Source: Aurantimicrobium photophilum (GTDB lineage: Bacteria > Actinomycetota > Actinomycetes > Actinomycetales > Microbacteriaceae). From it: a stretch of 64,000 bases of DNA. The stretch is taken from NCBI RefSeq assembly GCF_003194085.1, contig NZ_CP023994.1, positions 434,001 through 498,000 on the forward strand, in the 5' to 3' direction. Within the stretch, counting starts at the first letter, position 1; every line of letters begins with the position of its first letter. The position numbers and the translations under genes were made by a program. Below the pieces are notes generated by a model. That model did no database searches and was not told the DNA's origin. It worked only from the letters and a program-made list of their open reading frames with translations. Of the stretch, positions 17,553 to 28,137 are shown piece by piece.

Positions 17553-19193
17553 ATGGCAGAACTTACGATCAGCCCCAACGAGATCCGCGACGCTCTCAAG
17601 GACTTCGTTTCTTCCTACAAGCCCACCAAGGCTTCGAAGAACGAAGTTGGCCACGTCATCGACGCAGCCGACGGTATCGCACACGTTGAGGGCCTGCCCG
17701 GTGTGATGGCTAACGAGCTCATCCGCTTCGCAGATGGCACTCTTGGTCTCGCCCTGAACCTCGACGAGAACGAGATCGGTGTTGTTGTCCTCGGTGAGTT
17801 CACCGGCATCGTGGAAGGTATGGAAGTAACCCGCACTGGCGAGGTTCTCTCCGTTCCCGTTGGCGAAGGCTACCTCGGTCGCGTGGTTGACCCACTCGGT
17901 AACCCCATCGATGGTCTCGGTGACATCAAGAAGATTGAGGGCCGTCGTGCTCTCGAGCTCCAGGCTCCTGGCGTTATGCAGCGTAAGTCGGTACACGAGC
18001 CCATGCAGACCGGTATCAAGGCTATTGACGCCATGATCCCCGTTGGTCGTGGACAGCGTCAGCTCATCATTGGTGACCGTCAGACCGGTAAGACCGCTAT
18101 CGCGATCGACACCATCATCAACCAGAAGGCTAACTGGGAGTCCGGCGACACCAACAAGCAGGTTCGCTGCATCTACGTTGCTATCGGCCAGAAGGGTTCC
18201 ACGATTGCTGCTGTAAAGGGCGCACTCGAGGACGCTGGCGCAATGGAGTACACCACCATCGTGGCTGCTCCTGCATCTGACCCCGCAGGTTTCAAGTACC
18301 TTGCCCCTTACACAGGTTCTGCCATTGGTCAGCACTGGATGTACGGCGGCAAGCACGTTCTCATCATTTTCGATGACCTCTCCAAGCAGGCAGAGGCTTA
18401 CCGTGCCGTATCGCTGCTGCTTCGCCGTCCACCAGGACGTGAGGCATACCCCGGTGACGTCTTCTACTTACACTCCCGTCTGCTGGAGCGTTGTGCAAAG
18501 CTCTCTGACGAGCTTGGTGCAGGTTCGATGACCGGTCTTCCCATCATTGAGACCAAGGCAAACGACGTCTCGGCATACATCCCCACCAACGTGATCTCGA
18601 TCACCGACGGCCAGATCTTCCTGCAGTCCGACCTGTTCAACGCGAACCAGCGTCCGGCAGTTGACGTAGGTATCTCGGTTTCTCGTGTGGGTGGTGACGC
18701 TCAGGTCAAGTCGATCAAGAAGGTCTCCGGTACCTTGAAGCTCGAACTGGCTCAGTACCGTTCACTCGAGGCATTCGCAATGTTCGCATCTGACCTCGAC
18801 GCCGCAAGCCGTCGTCAGCTGGCACGTGGTGCTCGTCTGACCGAACTGCTCAAGCAGCCTCAGTACACTCCTTACCCCGTTGAAGACCAGGTTGTCTCCA
18901 TCTGGGCAGGTACCACCGGCAAGCTCGATGAGGTTCCTGTTGAGGACATCCTGCGCTTTGAGCGTGAGTTCCTGGACTACCTCGGTCGCAAGACCAAGGT
19001 TCTGACCACTCTGCGCGACACCAACGTGCTCGATGACAAGACTGTGGAAGACCTCGAGAAGGCCGTTGTTGCCTTCAAGAAGGAATTCCAGGCGGGCGAC
19101 GGTTCTTCACTGGCTTCGGTTGGTAAGGAAGAATTCACCGCTATCGATGCTGACGACGTCAAGCAGGAAAAGATCGTCAAGAAGAAGCGCTAA
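17553..19193 (+). CDS. atpA: ATP synthase subunit alpha
   Basis: The non-catalytic nucleotide-binding subunit of F1, 546 residues. The P-loop is GDRQTGKT (about 170-177) and the family signature [13 protein letters not shown] is present. The C-terminus ends in a Lys-rich segment, a little longer than the E. coli protein, as in other actinobacteria. It follows a Shine-Dalgarno AAGGAA and lies 58 nt after atpH. Confidence 0.97.
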   Translation: MAELTISPNEIRDALKDFVSSYKPTKASKNEVGHVIDAADGIAHVEGLPGVMANELIRFADGTLGLALNLDENEIGVVVLGEFTGIVEGMEVTRTGEVLSVPVGEGYLGRVVDPLGNPIDGLGDIKKIEGRRALELQAPGVMQRKSVHEPMQTGIKAIDAMIPVGRGQRQLIIGDRQTGKTAIAIDTIINQKANWESGDTNKQVRCIYVAIGQKGSTIAAVKGALEDAGAMEYTTIVAAPASDPAGFKYLAPYTGSAIGQHWMYGGKHVLIIFDDLSKQAEAYRAVSLLLRRPPGREAYPGDVFYLHSRLLERCAKLSDELGAGSMTGLPIIETKANDVSAYIPTNVISITDGQIFLQSDLFNANQRPAVDVGISVSRVGGDAQVKSIKKVSGTLKLELAQYRSLEAFAMFASDLDAASRRQLARGARLTELLKQPQYTPYPVEDQVVSIWAGTTGKLDEVPVEDILRFEREFLDYLGRKTKVLTTLRDTNVLDDKTVEDLEKAVVAFKKEFQAGDGSSLASVGKEEFTAIDADDVKQEKIVKKKR

Positions 19194-19243
19194 GCGCCTT
19201 CTTCACTGACATCAACCACATTTAGAGAAACCACAGGAGAGAC

Positions 19244-20143
19244 ATGGGAGCGCAACTTCGGGTCTATAGGCAGAAAATTCGTTCTGCCCAGACGACCAAG
19301 AAGATCACGCGTGCAATGGAGCTGATCTCTGCCTCGCGCATTCAAAAAGCGCAGGCACGTGTTCTGCAGTCCACGCCCTACTCGCGTGCGATTACTCGCG
19401 CCGTGTCGGCCGTTGCCACGTATTCCAACGTGTCACACATCCTCACCACTGAGCCTGAAAAGATTCAGCGCGCGGCGATTGTGATTCTGGCTTCAGACCG
19501 CGGTCTTGCTGGTGCTTTCAGCTCGCAGGTTCTGCGCGAATCGGAGCAGCTCGCAGAGCTTCTTCGTGAGCAGGGCAAGGAAGTTGTCTACTTCCTGGTT
19601 GGCCGCAAGGCAAACGCTTACTTCTCCTTCCGCCAGCGTCCCGCTGAGCGTGTATGGACCGGTGGCACAGACCAGCCCGTATTCGAAACCGCCCAGGAAA
19701 TCGCTGGTGCAGTTCTCGAAAGCTTCCTGCGCGACTACGCAGACGGTGGTGTGGACGAAATCCACGTTGTGTACAACCGTTTCGTCTCCATGGTTTCTCA
19801 GGTTCCTCACGTCGTTCGCATGCTTCCTTTGGAAGTTGTCGAAGGCGTGGACGAGCCTGGTGATGACGAGGTTCTTCCTCTCTACGAGTTCGAACCCGAG
19901 GCTGACAAGGTACTGGACGCACTGCTTCCGGTCTACATCGAAAGCCGCATCTACAACGCGATGTTGCAGTCGGCTGCGTCCGAGCACGCGAGCCGTCAGC
20001 GCGCAATGAAGTCGGCAAGCGACAACGCCGACAAGTTGATCCGCGACTACACCCGTCTGGCGAACAACGCTCGTCAGTCCGAGATCACCCAGCAAATTTC
20101 CGAAATCGTTGGTGGCGCCGACGCCCTGTCGTCCGCCAAGTAA
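19244..20143 (+). CDS. atpG: ATP synthase subunit gamma
   Basis: The rotating central-shaft subunit, 299 residues. The N-terminal coiled coil begins [20 protein letters not shown] and the C-terminal helix pair contains [18 protein letters not shown]. The Shine-Dalgarno CAGGAGAG precedes the ATG by 6 nt. Length and order are normal for the family. Confidence 0.97.
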   Translation: MGAQLRVYRQKIRSAQTTKKITRAMELISASRIQKAQARVLQSTPYSRAITRAVSAVATYSNVSHILTTEPEKIQRAAIVILASDRGLAGAFSSQVLRESEQLAELLREQGKEVVYFLVGRKANAYFSFRQRPAERVWTGGTDQPVFETAQEIAGAVLESFLRDYADGGVDEIHVVYNRFVSMVSQVPHVVRMLPLEVVEGVDEPGDDEVLPLYEFEPEADKVLDALLPVYIESRIYNAMLQSAASEHASRQRAMKSASDNADKLIRDYTRLANNARQSEITQQISEIVGGADALSSAK

Positions 20144-20166
20144 CACAGACTTTCCAAACCCGGTAA

Positions 20167-21684
<1,518 letters not shown>

Positions 21685-21686
21685 TC

Positions 21687-21956
21687 ATGGCTTCTTCTCT
21701 CCTTCAGGTCAGCGTCGTAGCTGCCGACCAGGAAGTCTGGTCTGGCGCAGCCACTATGGTTGTTGCCAAGACCAGCGAGGGCGAGATCGGTATCCTTCCC
21801 GGACACGAACCTATGCTGGCGATTCTCGCCGGCGGTGAAGTTCGCGTCACTGCTGAGGACGGCTCGAAGATCACTGCTAACGCAGCTGGTGGTTTCCTTT
21901 CGGTTGAAAACAACAACGTTTCTGTTGTTGCCTCTGCCGCAGAATTGGTTGGCTAA
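21687..21956 (+). CDS. atpC: ATP synthase subunit epsilon, short form
   Basis: The 89 residues cover only the N-terminal beta-sandwich of epsilon (GEIGILPGHEPMLAILAGGEV is the core). The C-terminal helical hairpin that inhibits ATP hydrolysis in E. coli is absent, as in several other Micrococcales. The ATG at 21687 is 2 nt after the atpD stop; an upstream in-frame ATG at 21654 falls inside atpD. It closes the operon. Confidence 0.93.
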   Translation: MASSLLQVSVVAADQEVWSGAATMVVAKTSEGEIGILPGHEPMLAILAGGEVRVTAEDGSKITANAAGGFLSVENNNVSVVASAAELVG

Positions 21957-21968
21957 CGCTCAACCACA

Positions 21969-22017
21969 CAAACGCTGATGCCCGCGGTTGAAGACTTGCT
22001 CTTCCCGTGGGTGTTTG
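21969..22017 (+). terminator. Imperfect hairpin after the atp operon
   Basis: CAAAC (21969-21973) with GTTTG (22013-22017) and CCCGCGG (21981-21987) with CCGTGGG (22005-22011, one G-U pair) form a two-part stem 13 nt after atpC. There is no T-run. Confidence 0.35.
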
Positions 22018-22048
22018 CACTTAAGGACTACGCACTTATGGAAACGCA

Positions 22049-22876
22049 GTGTTGATTCTGTTGCCACCTTCGGAAACGAAGCGTGATGGGGGAGAAGGTG
22101 CTCCGTTGGAGCAGCTACTTGCTGAATCAGCCCTGTCTTTCCCCGAACTCAACCCCATTCGCAAGCGTGTGGTGGCCGCAACAGTGTCATTGGCTCGCAA
22201 ACCCAAGGTGTGTGCTGAGGTGTTGAAACTCAGCCCCAAGCAAATGGGGGAGGTTGACCGCAACAAAGCGGTCAAGACTTCAACGACCATGCCTGCCATT
22301 GATCGCTACACCGGCGTGCTCTATGACGGCCTGGCTGCGATGAACCTTGACGAAAATGCTCGGAAATTCTTGGCAGAGAACGTCATGATCCAGTCAGCGC
22401 TCCTGGGCCCCGTGGGAGCGTTAGAACCCATCCCGGCATATCGGCTTTCCTTCGACTCCAAATTGCCTGCATTGGCTGCTGGAAGCCTCAAGAAGGCATG
22501 GGCTGAGGCTGGGCGCAAAGCGATTGCCAAGAAACTCAAGGCAGAACCTCAGCTGGTTCTTGATCTTCGCTCTGAGGGGTACTCAGCCCTTGCTCCTCTC
22601 GTTCCAGCTGAAAACACCGTCTATCTCCGCGTGGTGACAAAAGGCGAGAATGGCCAGCTGCGAGCACTGAATCACTTCAACAAGAAGGGCAAGGGCGAGT
22701 TTGTTCGTGCCCTGGCTAAAGATTCCGCACACACAAGCACCATCACCACCGTTGAGGAGCTCATTACCTGGGCAGCTTCCAAGAACATGATGATGGAGCG
22801 CGGAACTGAAGCAACTGCTGAGTGGCCTGCAGAGCTCAACCTCGTGGTTTCTGGAGTAGTTCAGAAGCTCTGCTGA
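22049..22876 (+). CDS. yaaA: YaaA family peroxide stress protein
   Basis: A 275-residue member of the YaaA (DUF328) family, whose E. coli member binds DNA and limits iron-driven oxidative damage. Family landmarks are the opening LILLPPSETK, then PAIDRYTGVLYDGL, and the C-terminal FNKKGKGEFVRAL. The start is GTG; the region before it lacks a clear Shine-Dalgarno, but TATGGA lies 6 nt upstream. It sits alone between the atp operon and an XRE regulator. Biochemical function in this lineage is unproven. Confidence 0.85.
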   Translation: MLILLPPSETKRDGGEGAPLEQLLAESALSFPELNPIRKRVVAATVSLARKPKVCAEVLKLSPKQMGEVDRNKAVKTSTTMPAIDRYTGVLYDGLAAMNLDENARKFLAENVMIQSALLGPVGALEPIPAYRLSFDSKLPALAAGSLKKAWAEAGRKAIAKKLKAEPQLVLDLRSEGYSALAPLVPAENTVYLRVVTKGENGQLRALNHFNKKGKGEFVRALAKDSAHTSTITTVEELITWAASKNMMMERGTEATAEWPAELNLVVSGVVQKLC

Positions 22877-22896
22877 TCTGAGCAGTGAGCCAACAC

Positions 22897-22922
22897 TTTT
22901 GCTATCATATTTGATAGCAAAA
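22897..22922 (+). promoter_or_regulatory. 26-bp palindromic operator over the XRE gene ribosome-binding site
   Basis: TTTTGCTATCA (22897-22907) and TGATAGCAAAA (22912-22922) are perfect 11-bp complements around a 4-bp spacer. The 3' arm runs into the Shine-Dalgarno AAGGAGG that ends 6 nt before the GTG start. As DNA it suits a dimeric repressor; as RNA it would mask the ribosome-binding site. Confidence 0.75.
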
Positions 22923-22932
22923 GGAGGCATGG

Positions 22933-23502
22933 GTGTACGCAGGCAAAGAATTAAATCGAGCCCGCCTGGAAAGAGGGCTTACGTTGCGCAAGCTCGCAGC
23001 TTTTGCCGGTACTTCCTCGGCAGCAATCAGCCAGATTGAGACTGGAAAAAGAGGAGTGAGCTTTGAGAGATTACAAAGTTTGCTTAATCTGACTGAACAT
23101 CGCCTGGTGACCATTCCCACAAAAGCTAAAACGCCTGGCGAAGTTGCAGAGTTCATCCGTGACGCTTTAGTTGCTGAGAATCCTGTGCGTGCGTATCGAG
23201 CATTCATCGCGTACAGCATTACTTTGTTGCGCTTAGATCCTGTGGTGCGGTTGGCGTTGACGCTTAATCGGCCTGAGTCAACCGGCGACCCTGTCTATGA
23301 CGCAGCAATCGCTGCACTCATTCAGCACTGGCTTTCACACGATTCGCTACCAGCGCCCACATGGGTACATGAAGATTCCTTGACTCTTCCTTTTCCAGCT
23401 CATTTAGGGGAGCGGGTCCCTTCACATGATGAGGTGCCACCTGCATTTCTTGAACACAATGTGTTGTTTCCCCTTGAAACATTGGTAAATCCCGTCTTCT
23501 GA
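22933..23502 (+). CDS. XRE-family transcriptional regulator
   Basis: A 189-residue protein. An N-terminal Cro/C1-type helix-turn-helix spans about 4-58 (ELNRARLERGLTLRKLAAFA, then SSAAISQIETGKRGVS). The C-terminal 120 residues end in DEVPPAFLEHNVLFPLETLVN and are not a domain I can name with certainty; similar tails occur in actinobacterial antitoxin-like regulators. No partner toxin (for example HipA or AbiEii) adjoins it. The GTG start is fixed by the AAGGAGG 6 nt upstream; the ATG at 22929 is out of frame. The 26-bp palindrome directly upstream strongly suggests autoregulation. Confidence 0.75.
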   Translation: MYAGKELNRARLERGLTLRKLAAFAGTSSAAISQIETGKRGVSFERLQSLLNLTEHRLVTIPTKAKTPGEVAEFIRDALVAENPVRAYRAFIAYSITLLRLDPVVRLALTLNRPESTGDPVYDAAIAALIQHWLSHDSLPAPTWVHEDSLTLPFPAHLGERVPSHDEVPPAFLEHNVLFPLETLVNPVF

Positions 23503-23561
23503 ACACCAACCCTCTGAATTCTTCGATATTTCTCTCGAGCATCTGGCTTAAGCGGAGCGGG

Positions 23562-23570
23562 TGTGGATAA
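23562..23570 (-). promoter_or_regulatory. Perfect DnaA-box sequence upstream of tadA
   Basis: TTATCCACA reads on the minus strand, 40 bp before the tadA start. It matches the consensus 9-mer exactly but stands alone, so it could be chance or a regulatory DnaA site. Confidence 0.3.
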
Positions 23571-23609
23571 CTCCTGAGGCGGTTGTGAGGGAACGGGCAT
23601 GATTTCTTC

Positions 23610-24824
23610 ATGTCCGATTCCATCTCCCGCATCGTTGGTGCTGTGCGCGCCAAGGCACATGACAGTGTTACCGCGACGTCTACTCTGTCTCCAGATCTTG
23701 AGCAGTTGTTGCGAGATGAGATTCTTCGGGATGGAACCCACAACTCAGGCGCTCCCCTCAACGATGAGGAACTTCGTTCTCTCGCTATGGCGGAACTCAA
23801 TGGATTCGGTGCCCTTCAGCCCCTGCTGGAAGACCCCTCTATCGAGGAAATTTGGATTAATAGCCCCACTGAGATCTTTGTTGCACGAAATGGTGTTTCC
23901 GAGCTCACAGAGCTTTCGTTTTCTGAAACTCAGGTTCGCGACCTGGTTGAGCGCATGCTGCAGGCTTCTGGGCGCCGCGTTGATATGACGTCACCCTTTG
24001 TGGACGCTTCTTTGCCCGATGGCTCTCGTCTTCACGTGACTATTCCTGACATCACATCCAAGTATTGGGCTGTGAACATTCGGAAGTTCTCGAAGAACGT
24101 GCGTGATTTGGCACATCTCGTCGAGAGTGGTTCCCTCACGCGTCAAGCGGCAGAGTTCCTCCGCATGAGTGTTTTAGCCAGGCAGAACATCTTGGTGTGT
24201 GGTGCAACGCAGGCAGGTAAGACCACCATGCTCAATGCGCTGCTTCGTTCTTCACGTGAAAACGACCGCATCATCACAGTAGAAGAAACTTTTGAATTGA
24301 ACTTTGACGCACGTGATTGCGTAGCAATGCAGTGTCGCCAGGCAAGCCTCGAGGGCACCGGTGAAATCACTCTTCGTCGCTTGATCAAAGAAGCCTTGCG
24401 TATGCGCCCAGACAGATTGGTCGTGGGAGAAGTTCGCGAGGCTGAGAGCTTGGATCTGCTCATTGCTTTGAACAGCGGACTCCCTGGGGCGTGTTCACTC
24501 CACGCCAATAGCGCTCAGGATGCCCTCACTAAGCTCTGCACACTGCCTTTACTTGCCGGTCGCAACATTGACTCCAGCTTCGTTGTTCCCACCGTGGCGA
24601 GCTGTATTGATGTGGTCGTTCACTGTGAGCTCGATCGTTTTGGCCGTCGTCGCGTGAGCGAAATCATTTCACCCACAGGTCGCGTTGTTGATGGGGAGAT
24701 TGAGGCGACAGTTATCTTCCACCTTGTTGATGATGTTTTGGTTGCAACCGGTGATGCTCCTGTGCGCCTAGACAAGTTTGAGCTTACGAACTTGAACCCA
24801 CGAATCGTGTTGGATGCAGCATGA
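23610..24824 (+). CDS. tadA: TadA/CpaF family secretion ATPase
   Basis: A 404-residue hexameric ATPase that powers assembly of Tad (Flp-type) pili or related secretion. The N-terminal region (LQPLLEDPSIEEIWINSP) is typical of CpaF. Walker A is CGATQAGKTTMLN; the Asp-box and Walker B regions include ITVEETFELNF and RPDRLVVGEVREAESLDLL, and a His-box reads SLHANSAQDAL. The TGA overlaps the tadB start (ATGA). It heads an operon of seven genes. No TadZ, secretin or prepilin peptidase lies here. Confidence 0.9.
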   Translation: MSDSISRIVGAVRAKAHDSVTATSTLSPDLEQLLRDEILRDGTHNSGAPLNDEELRSLAMAELNGFGALQPLLEDPSIEEIWINSPTEIFVARNGVSELTELSFSETQVRDLVERMLQASGRRVDMTSPFVDASLPDGSRLHVTIPDITSKYWAVNIRKFSKNVRDLAHLVESGSLTRQAAEFLRMSVLARQNILVCGATQAGKTTMLNALLRSSRENDRIITVEETFELNFDARDCVAMQCRQASLEGTGEITLRRLIKEALRMRPDRLVVGEVREAESLDLLIALNSGLPGACSLHANSAQDALTKLCTLPLLAGRNIDSSFVVPTVASCIDVVVHCELDRFGRRRVSEIISPTGRVVDGEIEATVIFHLVDDVLVATGDAPVRLDKFELTNLNPRIVLDAA

Positions 24825-25705
24825 GACTGTCATCTCTAGAAATACTTGGCATCTTCCTAGGTGCCAGTGCTGGGCTGGGCATTTTTCTCATTGTTTCCAG
24901 CAGGTTGTGGCCCAGGAAAGTACAAGTAGAAAAAGTGTCATCTCCCTCCCGTCTCACTCGCGGACTCAACGAGACGGCTTTGCAGTTGGGGATGAAACCC
25001 TCTGTTTTGGTTGTTTTGTGCACAGTGTTGGCAGTTATTGGTGGTGCTATAGCGTGGGCGATCACCGGTGTTGCTGTGTTGAGTGTGGTGCTGGCTGGAA
25101 CTGCAGCAATGCTGCCGGTGATGTTTGCCGCCAGCCGGCGGGCTGTAGCGCGCAAAGCATTGCGAAACCAGTGGCCAGATGTAGTGGATGCCCTGATATC
25201 CGCCATTCGTTCAGGTGCCAATATTCCTGATGCTGTGGTTTCCCTGGCGGGTTTCTCTTCGAAGGCCGTCAGCACACCCGTTGCTCTTTTTGCCCAGGAT
25301 TACAAGGTTTCTGGCAACTTTGAGCTTGCTGCGAAGGATCTCAAAGCTCGTTGGGCGAACCCCAACGGGGATCGCATTATTGAAACTCTGCGCCTGGGTC
25401 GTGAACTCGGTGGAACAGAAATCACCACTGTCCTGGGCTCTCTCGGTTCTCACCTGCGAGCAGAATCTGCTCTGCGCCAAGAAGTGGAAGCGCGCCAAGG
25501 ATGGATTCGTCTGGCAGCTCGCATTGGCGTGATGGCACCGTGGATTGTTCTGGTGCTCCTCTCAACTCGTCCAGAGGCAGCCCAGGCCTATAACTCAGGG
25601 GCCGGAATTGTGCTCATTCTGATTGGGCTGGGTGTGAGCATGCTGGCGTATCGCATCATGTCTGCAGTGGGCTACCTCCCAGATGAGAAGAGGTGGCTCG
25701 CATGA
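24821..25705 (+). CDS. tadB: TadB-like inner-membrane platform protein
   Basis: A 294-residue protein with a T2SS-F fold domain (about 120-250) and hydrophobic helices at the N-terminus, around 65-105 and at the C-terminus. The segment WPDVVDALISAIRSGANIPDA is the F-domain hallmark. Paired with TadC it forms the membrane platform worked by TadA. It overlaps tadA by 4 nt (ATGA), implying coupled translation. Confidence 0.85.
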   Translation: MRLSSLEILGIFLGASAGLGIFLIVSSRLWPRKVQVEKVSSPSRLTRGLNETALQLGMKPSVLVVLCTVLAVIGGAIAWAITGVAVLSVVLAGTAAMLPVMFAASRRAVARKALRNQWPDVVDALISAIRSGANIPDAVVSLAGFSSKAVSTPVALFAQDYKVSGNFELAAKDLKARWANPNGDRIIETLRLGRELGGTEITTVLGSLGSHLRAESALRQEVEARQGWIRLAARIGVMAPWIVLVLLSTRPEAAQAYNSGAGIVLILIGLGVSMLAYRIMSAVGYLPDEKRWLA

Positions 25706-26640
25706 GTTCGCTCGGTGCGTGGGGTATTGGACTGGGTGCCCTCTTTGGGCTGGGTGTGTGGATCATTCTCACCACGCTGCCCAGATTCCGCAGTGCCTCA
25801 TTGCAGAGGCGCGTGGCACACATGGTTGCCGACATCTCTCCTCAGGCCTATGCCGATGTGACAGAGAAGAGTTCAGCGCCACTGCCACAGTTTGATTTTG
25901 GGGTGAGGAGCCTCAAGGCAAGTCTGGTTGTGATGAGTGAGAAGTTTGCTGGCCCAGCAGATGTTCTCCAGCTAGATCTTGCTCGGGCGGGGTCTGCGCT
26001 GAGTGTTTCAGAGTTCCGTGCCCGTCAGGTTACATGGGGATTGTGGGGTGCGGCTGCAGGTCTTGTTGTGGATGGCGCGGTTGCGTTTGTCACTCAGCCC
26101 AGCTTTATTGCTTATGTCGTAGTACCTGTCATTGGTTCACTCGTGGGATACCTCAGTGTGCTCTACTTCCTCGGCTACGCAGCGAAGTCTCGCGTGAAAC
26201 GCATCGAGGCCCAGTTGCCTGCGGTGTGGGAATTCTTGTCCTTGAGCCTTTCCGCAGGAGAAGGTCTGCCTGATGCTTTGCGTCGCATGGCAACCATCGG
26301 TCACGGTGACATCACCGATGAATTCCGGGTGGTTGTGCTGGATGTCCAGATGGGTATCCCGATGGCAACAGCGCTGCAGACATTAGAACGCAAGCTCAAG
26401 ATTTCAGCTCTTTCCCGAGGCATAGAGCAGATCCTGGGTGCGCTGAATCGTGGAACACCGGTGTCTGCTGTTCTTCAGGCTCATGCTCTGGATGCCCGGG
26501 AAGACTCCAAGCGCAGGTTGCTGGAGAGTGCAGGCCAAAAAGAAGTAGCCATGCTGGTGCCGCTGGTGTTCTTGATTCTCCCCGTCACCATCGTTTTTGC
26601 CGTATTCCCTGGATTACTCGTTATTCAATCGGGCTTTTAG
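25702..26640 (+). CDS. tadC: TadC-like inner-membrane platform protein
   Basis: A 312-residue T2SS-F domain protein, the second half of the TadB/TadC platform. Membrane helices lie near the start, in the middle (about 115-160) and at the end (VFLILPVTIVFAVFPGLLVI). The F-domain motif reads QLPAVWEFLSLSLSAGEGLPDAL (residues about 170-192). The ATG at 25702 overlaps the tadB stop as ATGA and is preferred to the in-frame GTG at 25693. Confidence 0.85.
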   Translation: MSSLGAWGIGLGALFGLGVWIILTTLPRFRSASLQRRVAHMVADISPQAYADVTEKSSAPLPQFDFGVRSLKASLVVMSEKFAGPADVLQLDLARAGSALSVSEFRARQVTWGLWGAAAGLVVDGAVAFVTQPSFIAYVVVPVIGSLVGYLSVLYFLGYAAKSRVKRIEAQLPAVWEFLSLSLSAGEGLPDALRRMATIGHGDITDEFRVVVLDVQMGIPMATALQTLERKLKISALSRGIEQILGALNRGTPVSAVLQAHALDAREDSKRRLLESAGQKEVAMLVPLVFLILPVTIVFAVFPGLLVIQSGF

Positions 26641-26662
26641 CCCACAACGAAAGAAGAAAGAA

Positions 26663-26851
26663 ATGAACAACATCATTGCTCGTATGAGCGCCAAGATCAG
26701 CTCCAAAGTCACAGATGAGCGTGGAGATGTGCCCGGATGGGTCCTCATCACGCTGATGACGGCCGGGCTCGTCGTTGCTATCTGGGCCATTGCGGCACCT
26801 GCCTTGGGCACTGTCTTTGATCAAGCCATTTCACGCGTTGTGAGCTTCTAG
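26663..26851 (+). CDS. Small Flp-pilin-like membrane peptide
   Basis: A 62-residue protein with a basic N-terminus, the short acidic stretch DERGDVPGW and one hydrophobic helix (about 26-48). Position, between tadC and tadE, matches the Flp major pilin of Tad loci. A type III prepilin site would be G followed by hydrophobics and Glu at +5; after the Gly here the residues are DVPGW, so the Glu is missing. It may be an unprocessed pilin-like protein. A good Shine-Dalgarno AAAGAAGAAAG precedes the ATG. Confidence 0.6.
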   Translation: MNNIIARMSAKISSKVTDERGDVPGWVLITLMTAGLVVAIWAIAAPALGTVFDQAISRVVSF

Positions 26852-26859
26852 GACACATC

Positions 26860-27273
26860 ATGAAGGCAGTGTTGGGACGCGTGCTCGAAAGAGTGCGCCA
26901 TGAAGAGAGCGGCTCGGCTGTGGTCGAGTTTGTCTTTGTGGGCATTCTGCTGACCTTCCTCACCCTGGGTGTTCTGCAATTGGGGCTTGCACTGCATGTG
27001 CGCAACACGATTCAAGATGCGGCATCTGAAGGGGCGAGGTGGGGAGCACTGATCGACTCCACCCCTGCAGATGGTGTGCAAAGAACGAAAGAGCTCATCA
27101 CTACGGCAGTAGGGGAGCAATATGCCAAGGACATTTCTATCGCAAGCCAGCAGTGGATGGGTGCACCTGCCACCGTAATCACTGTCAAAGCTCCTCTGCC
27201 CATGATTGGGCTGTGGGGTCCTGCCTCTTCCATGGAGGTGAGCGGGCATGCAGCTACCGAAGTTCTTAACTAA
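26860..27273 (+). CDS. TadE-like pseudopilin
   Basis: A 137-residue TadE-family protein. After a basic N-terminus comes ESGSAVVEFVFVGILLTFL: a prepilin-type Gly with Glu at +5, then a hydrophobic helix. The C-terminal portion would be exported. It begins 8 nt after the flp-like stop and overlaps the next gene by 26 nt. Confidence 0.8.
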   Translation: MKAVLGRVLERVRHEESGSAVVEFVFVGILLTFLTLGVLQLGLALHVRNTIQDAASEGARWGALIDSTPADGVQRTKELITTAVGEQYAKDISIASQQWMGAPATVITVKAPLPMIGLWGPASSMEVSGHAATEVLN

Positions 27274-27691
27274 TGACGAAGGGTCTGCTTCGCTTGAATT
27301 CATCACTGCAGGAATGCTGCTTCTGATTCCTTTGGTGTATCTGGTAGTGGCAGTGGGGGCTGTGCAAGGCGCCACGTTGGCTACTGAAGGTGCCGCTAGA
27401 CAGGCAGCACGAGTTTATGTGGAGTCTCCAGATCAAGACACTGCCATCAAGAGAGCTCAACAGGCCATTGACTTCGCGCTCGCCGACTACGGCCTGGACT
27501 CGAAGCAAGCAGACGTCACCATCACATGCACATCAAGCTGTTTAGAACCAGAGTCGCTCGTGAGTATTGGTGTGGGTGTCAAAGTGGTGATGCCACTAGT
27601 TCCAGCTGTGCTCAACCTCGATCAAGCAGCCGTTGTTCCAGTCTCCTCTCAAGCTAGCCAAGTTGTCTCTCGCTTCCACAGAGTCCGTTAA
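27248..27691 (+). CDS. Second TadE-like pseudopilin
   Basis: A 147-residue protein with NDEGSASLEFITAGMLLL, again a Gly/Glu+5 prepilin-type site followed by one transmembrane helix. The exported part contains a single Cys pair (ITCTSSC), which could form a disulfide. It overlaps the upstream tadE in another frame and its stop overlaps the next start (TAATG). It is probably a minor pilin. Confidence 0.78.
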   Translation: MQLPKFLTNDEGSASLEFITAGMLLLIPLVYLVVAVGAVQGATLATEGAARQAARVYVESPDQDTAIKRAQQAIDFALADYGLDSKQADVTITCTSSCLEPESLVSIGVGVKVVMPLVPAVLNLDQAAVVPVSSQASQVVSRFHRVR

Positions 27692-28134
27692 TGTTCGGAA
27701 AACGTATTCATTCAGAGGAAGAGGGATCTAGCCTGATCCTCATCATCTTTGCTGGGCTCATTGGGCTCGCTGTCATTTTGGGCACGGTGGCTGCCACCAG
27801 CCTCTATATCGAGCGGAAAAGACTCTTCACCGTGGCAGACGGCGCTGCTCTCGCCGCGGCTGAAGCCTTCAACTTGGATGACGTTCAGGTAGTAAACGGG
27901 CATGCGTCCATTACTCTCACCAGCTCTGCGGTGCGCTCAGAAACTGATCACTACTTACAACTCATCCCGGCGACTGAAAGCAGGGGTGTTTCTGTGGTCT
28001 CGGCGGTCACCAACGACGGCAGGAGCGCAACGGTGAGTTTGCAGAAAACCTGGCATCCACCAGTTGTCTCGATATTCATGCCCGAAGGCATGGTCATCGA
28101 TGTGACCTCCACAGCACGAACAGTGCTGGGCTAG
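27691..28134 (+). CDS. TadG-like Flp pilus assembly protein
   Basis: A 147-residue protein with a short basic leader, EEEGSSLILIIFAGLIGLAV as hydrophobic segment, and ADGAALAAAEAF, the TadG-N (DUF2134-like) motif. It lacks the long von Willebrand-type C-terminus of proteobacterial TadG, as is normal in actinobacterial loci. It is the last gene of the pilus operon and converges on the asparaginase gene 3 nt away. Confidence 0.75.
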   Translation: MFGKRIHSEEEGSSLILIIFAGLIGLAVILGTVAATSLYIERKRLFTVADGAALAAAEAFNLDDVQVVNGHASITLTSSAVRSETDHYLQLIPATESRGVSVVSAVTNDGRSATVSLQKTWHPPVVSIFMPEGMVIDVTSTARTVLG

Positions 28135-28137
28135 AAA

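Noticed and set aside
17535-18356. A 273-codon minus-strand frame opposite atpA
   Set aside because: Antisense shadow of a conserved gene with no independent start signal.
21978-22055. A 25-codon frame between atpC and yaaA
   Set aside because: No ribosome-binding site, and it spans the probable atp terminator hairpin; protein-like composition alone is not enough.
22933-23502. A HipBA-type toxin-antitoxin module
   Set aside because: The regulator and palindrome fit, but the next gene is tadA on its own; no HipA kinase or other toxin is encoded nearby.
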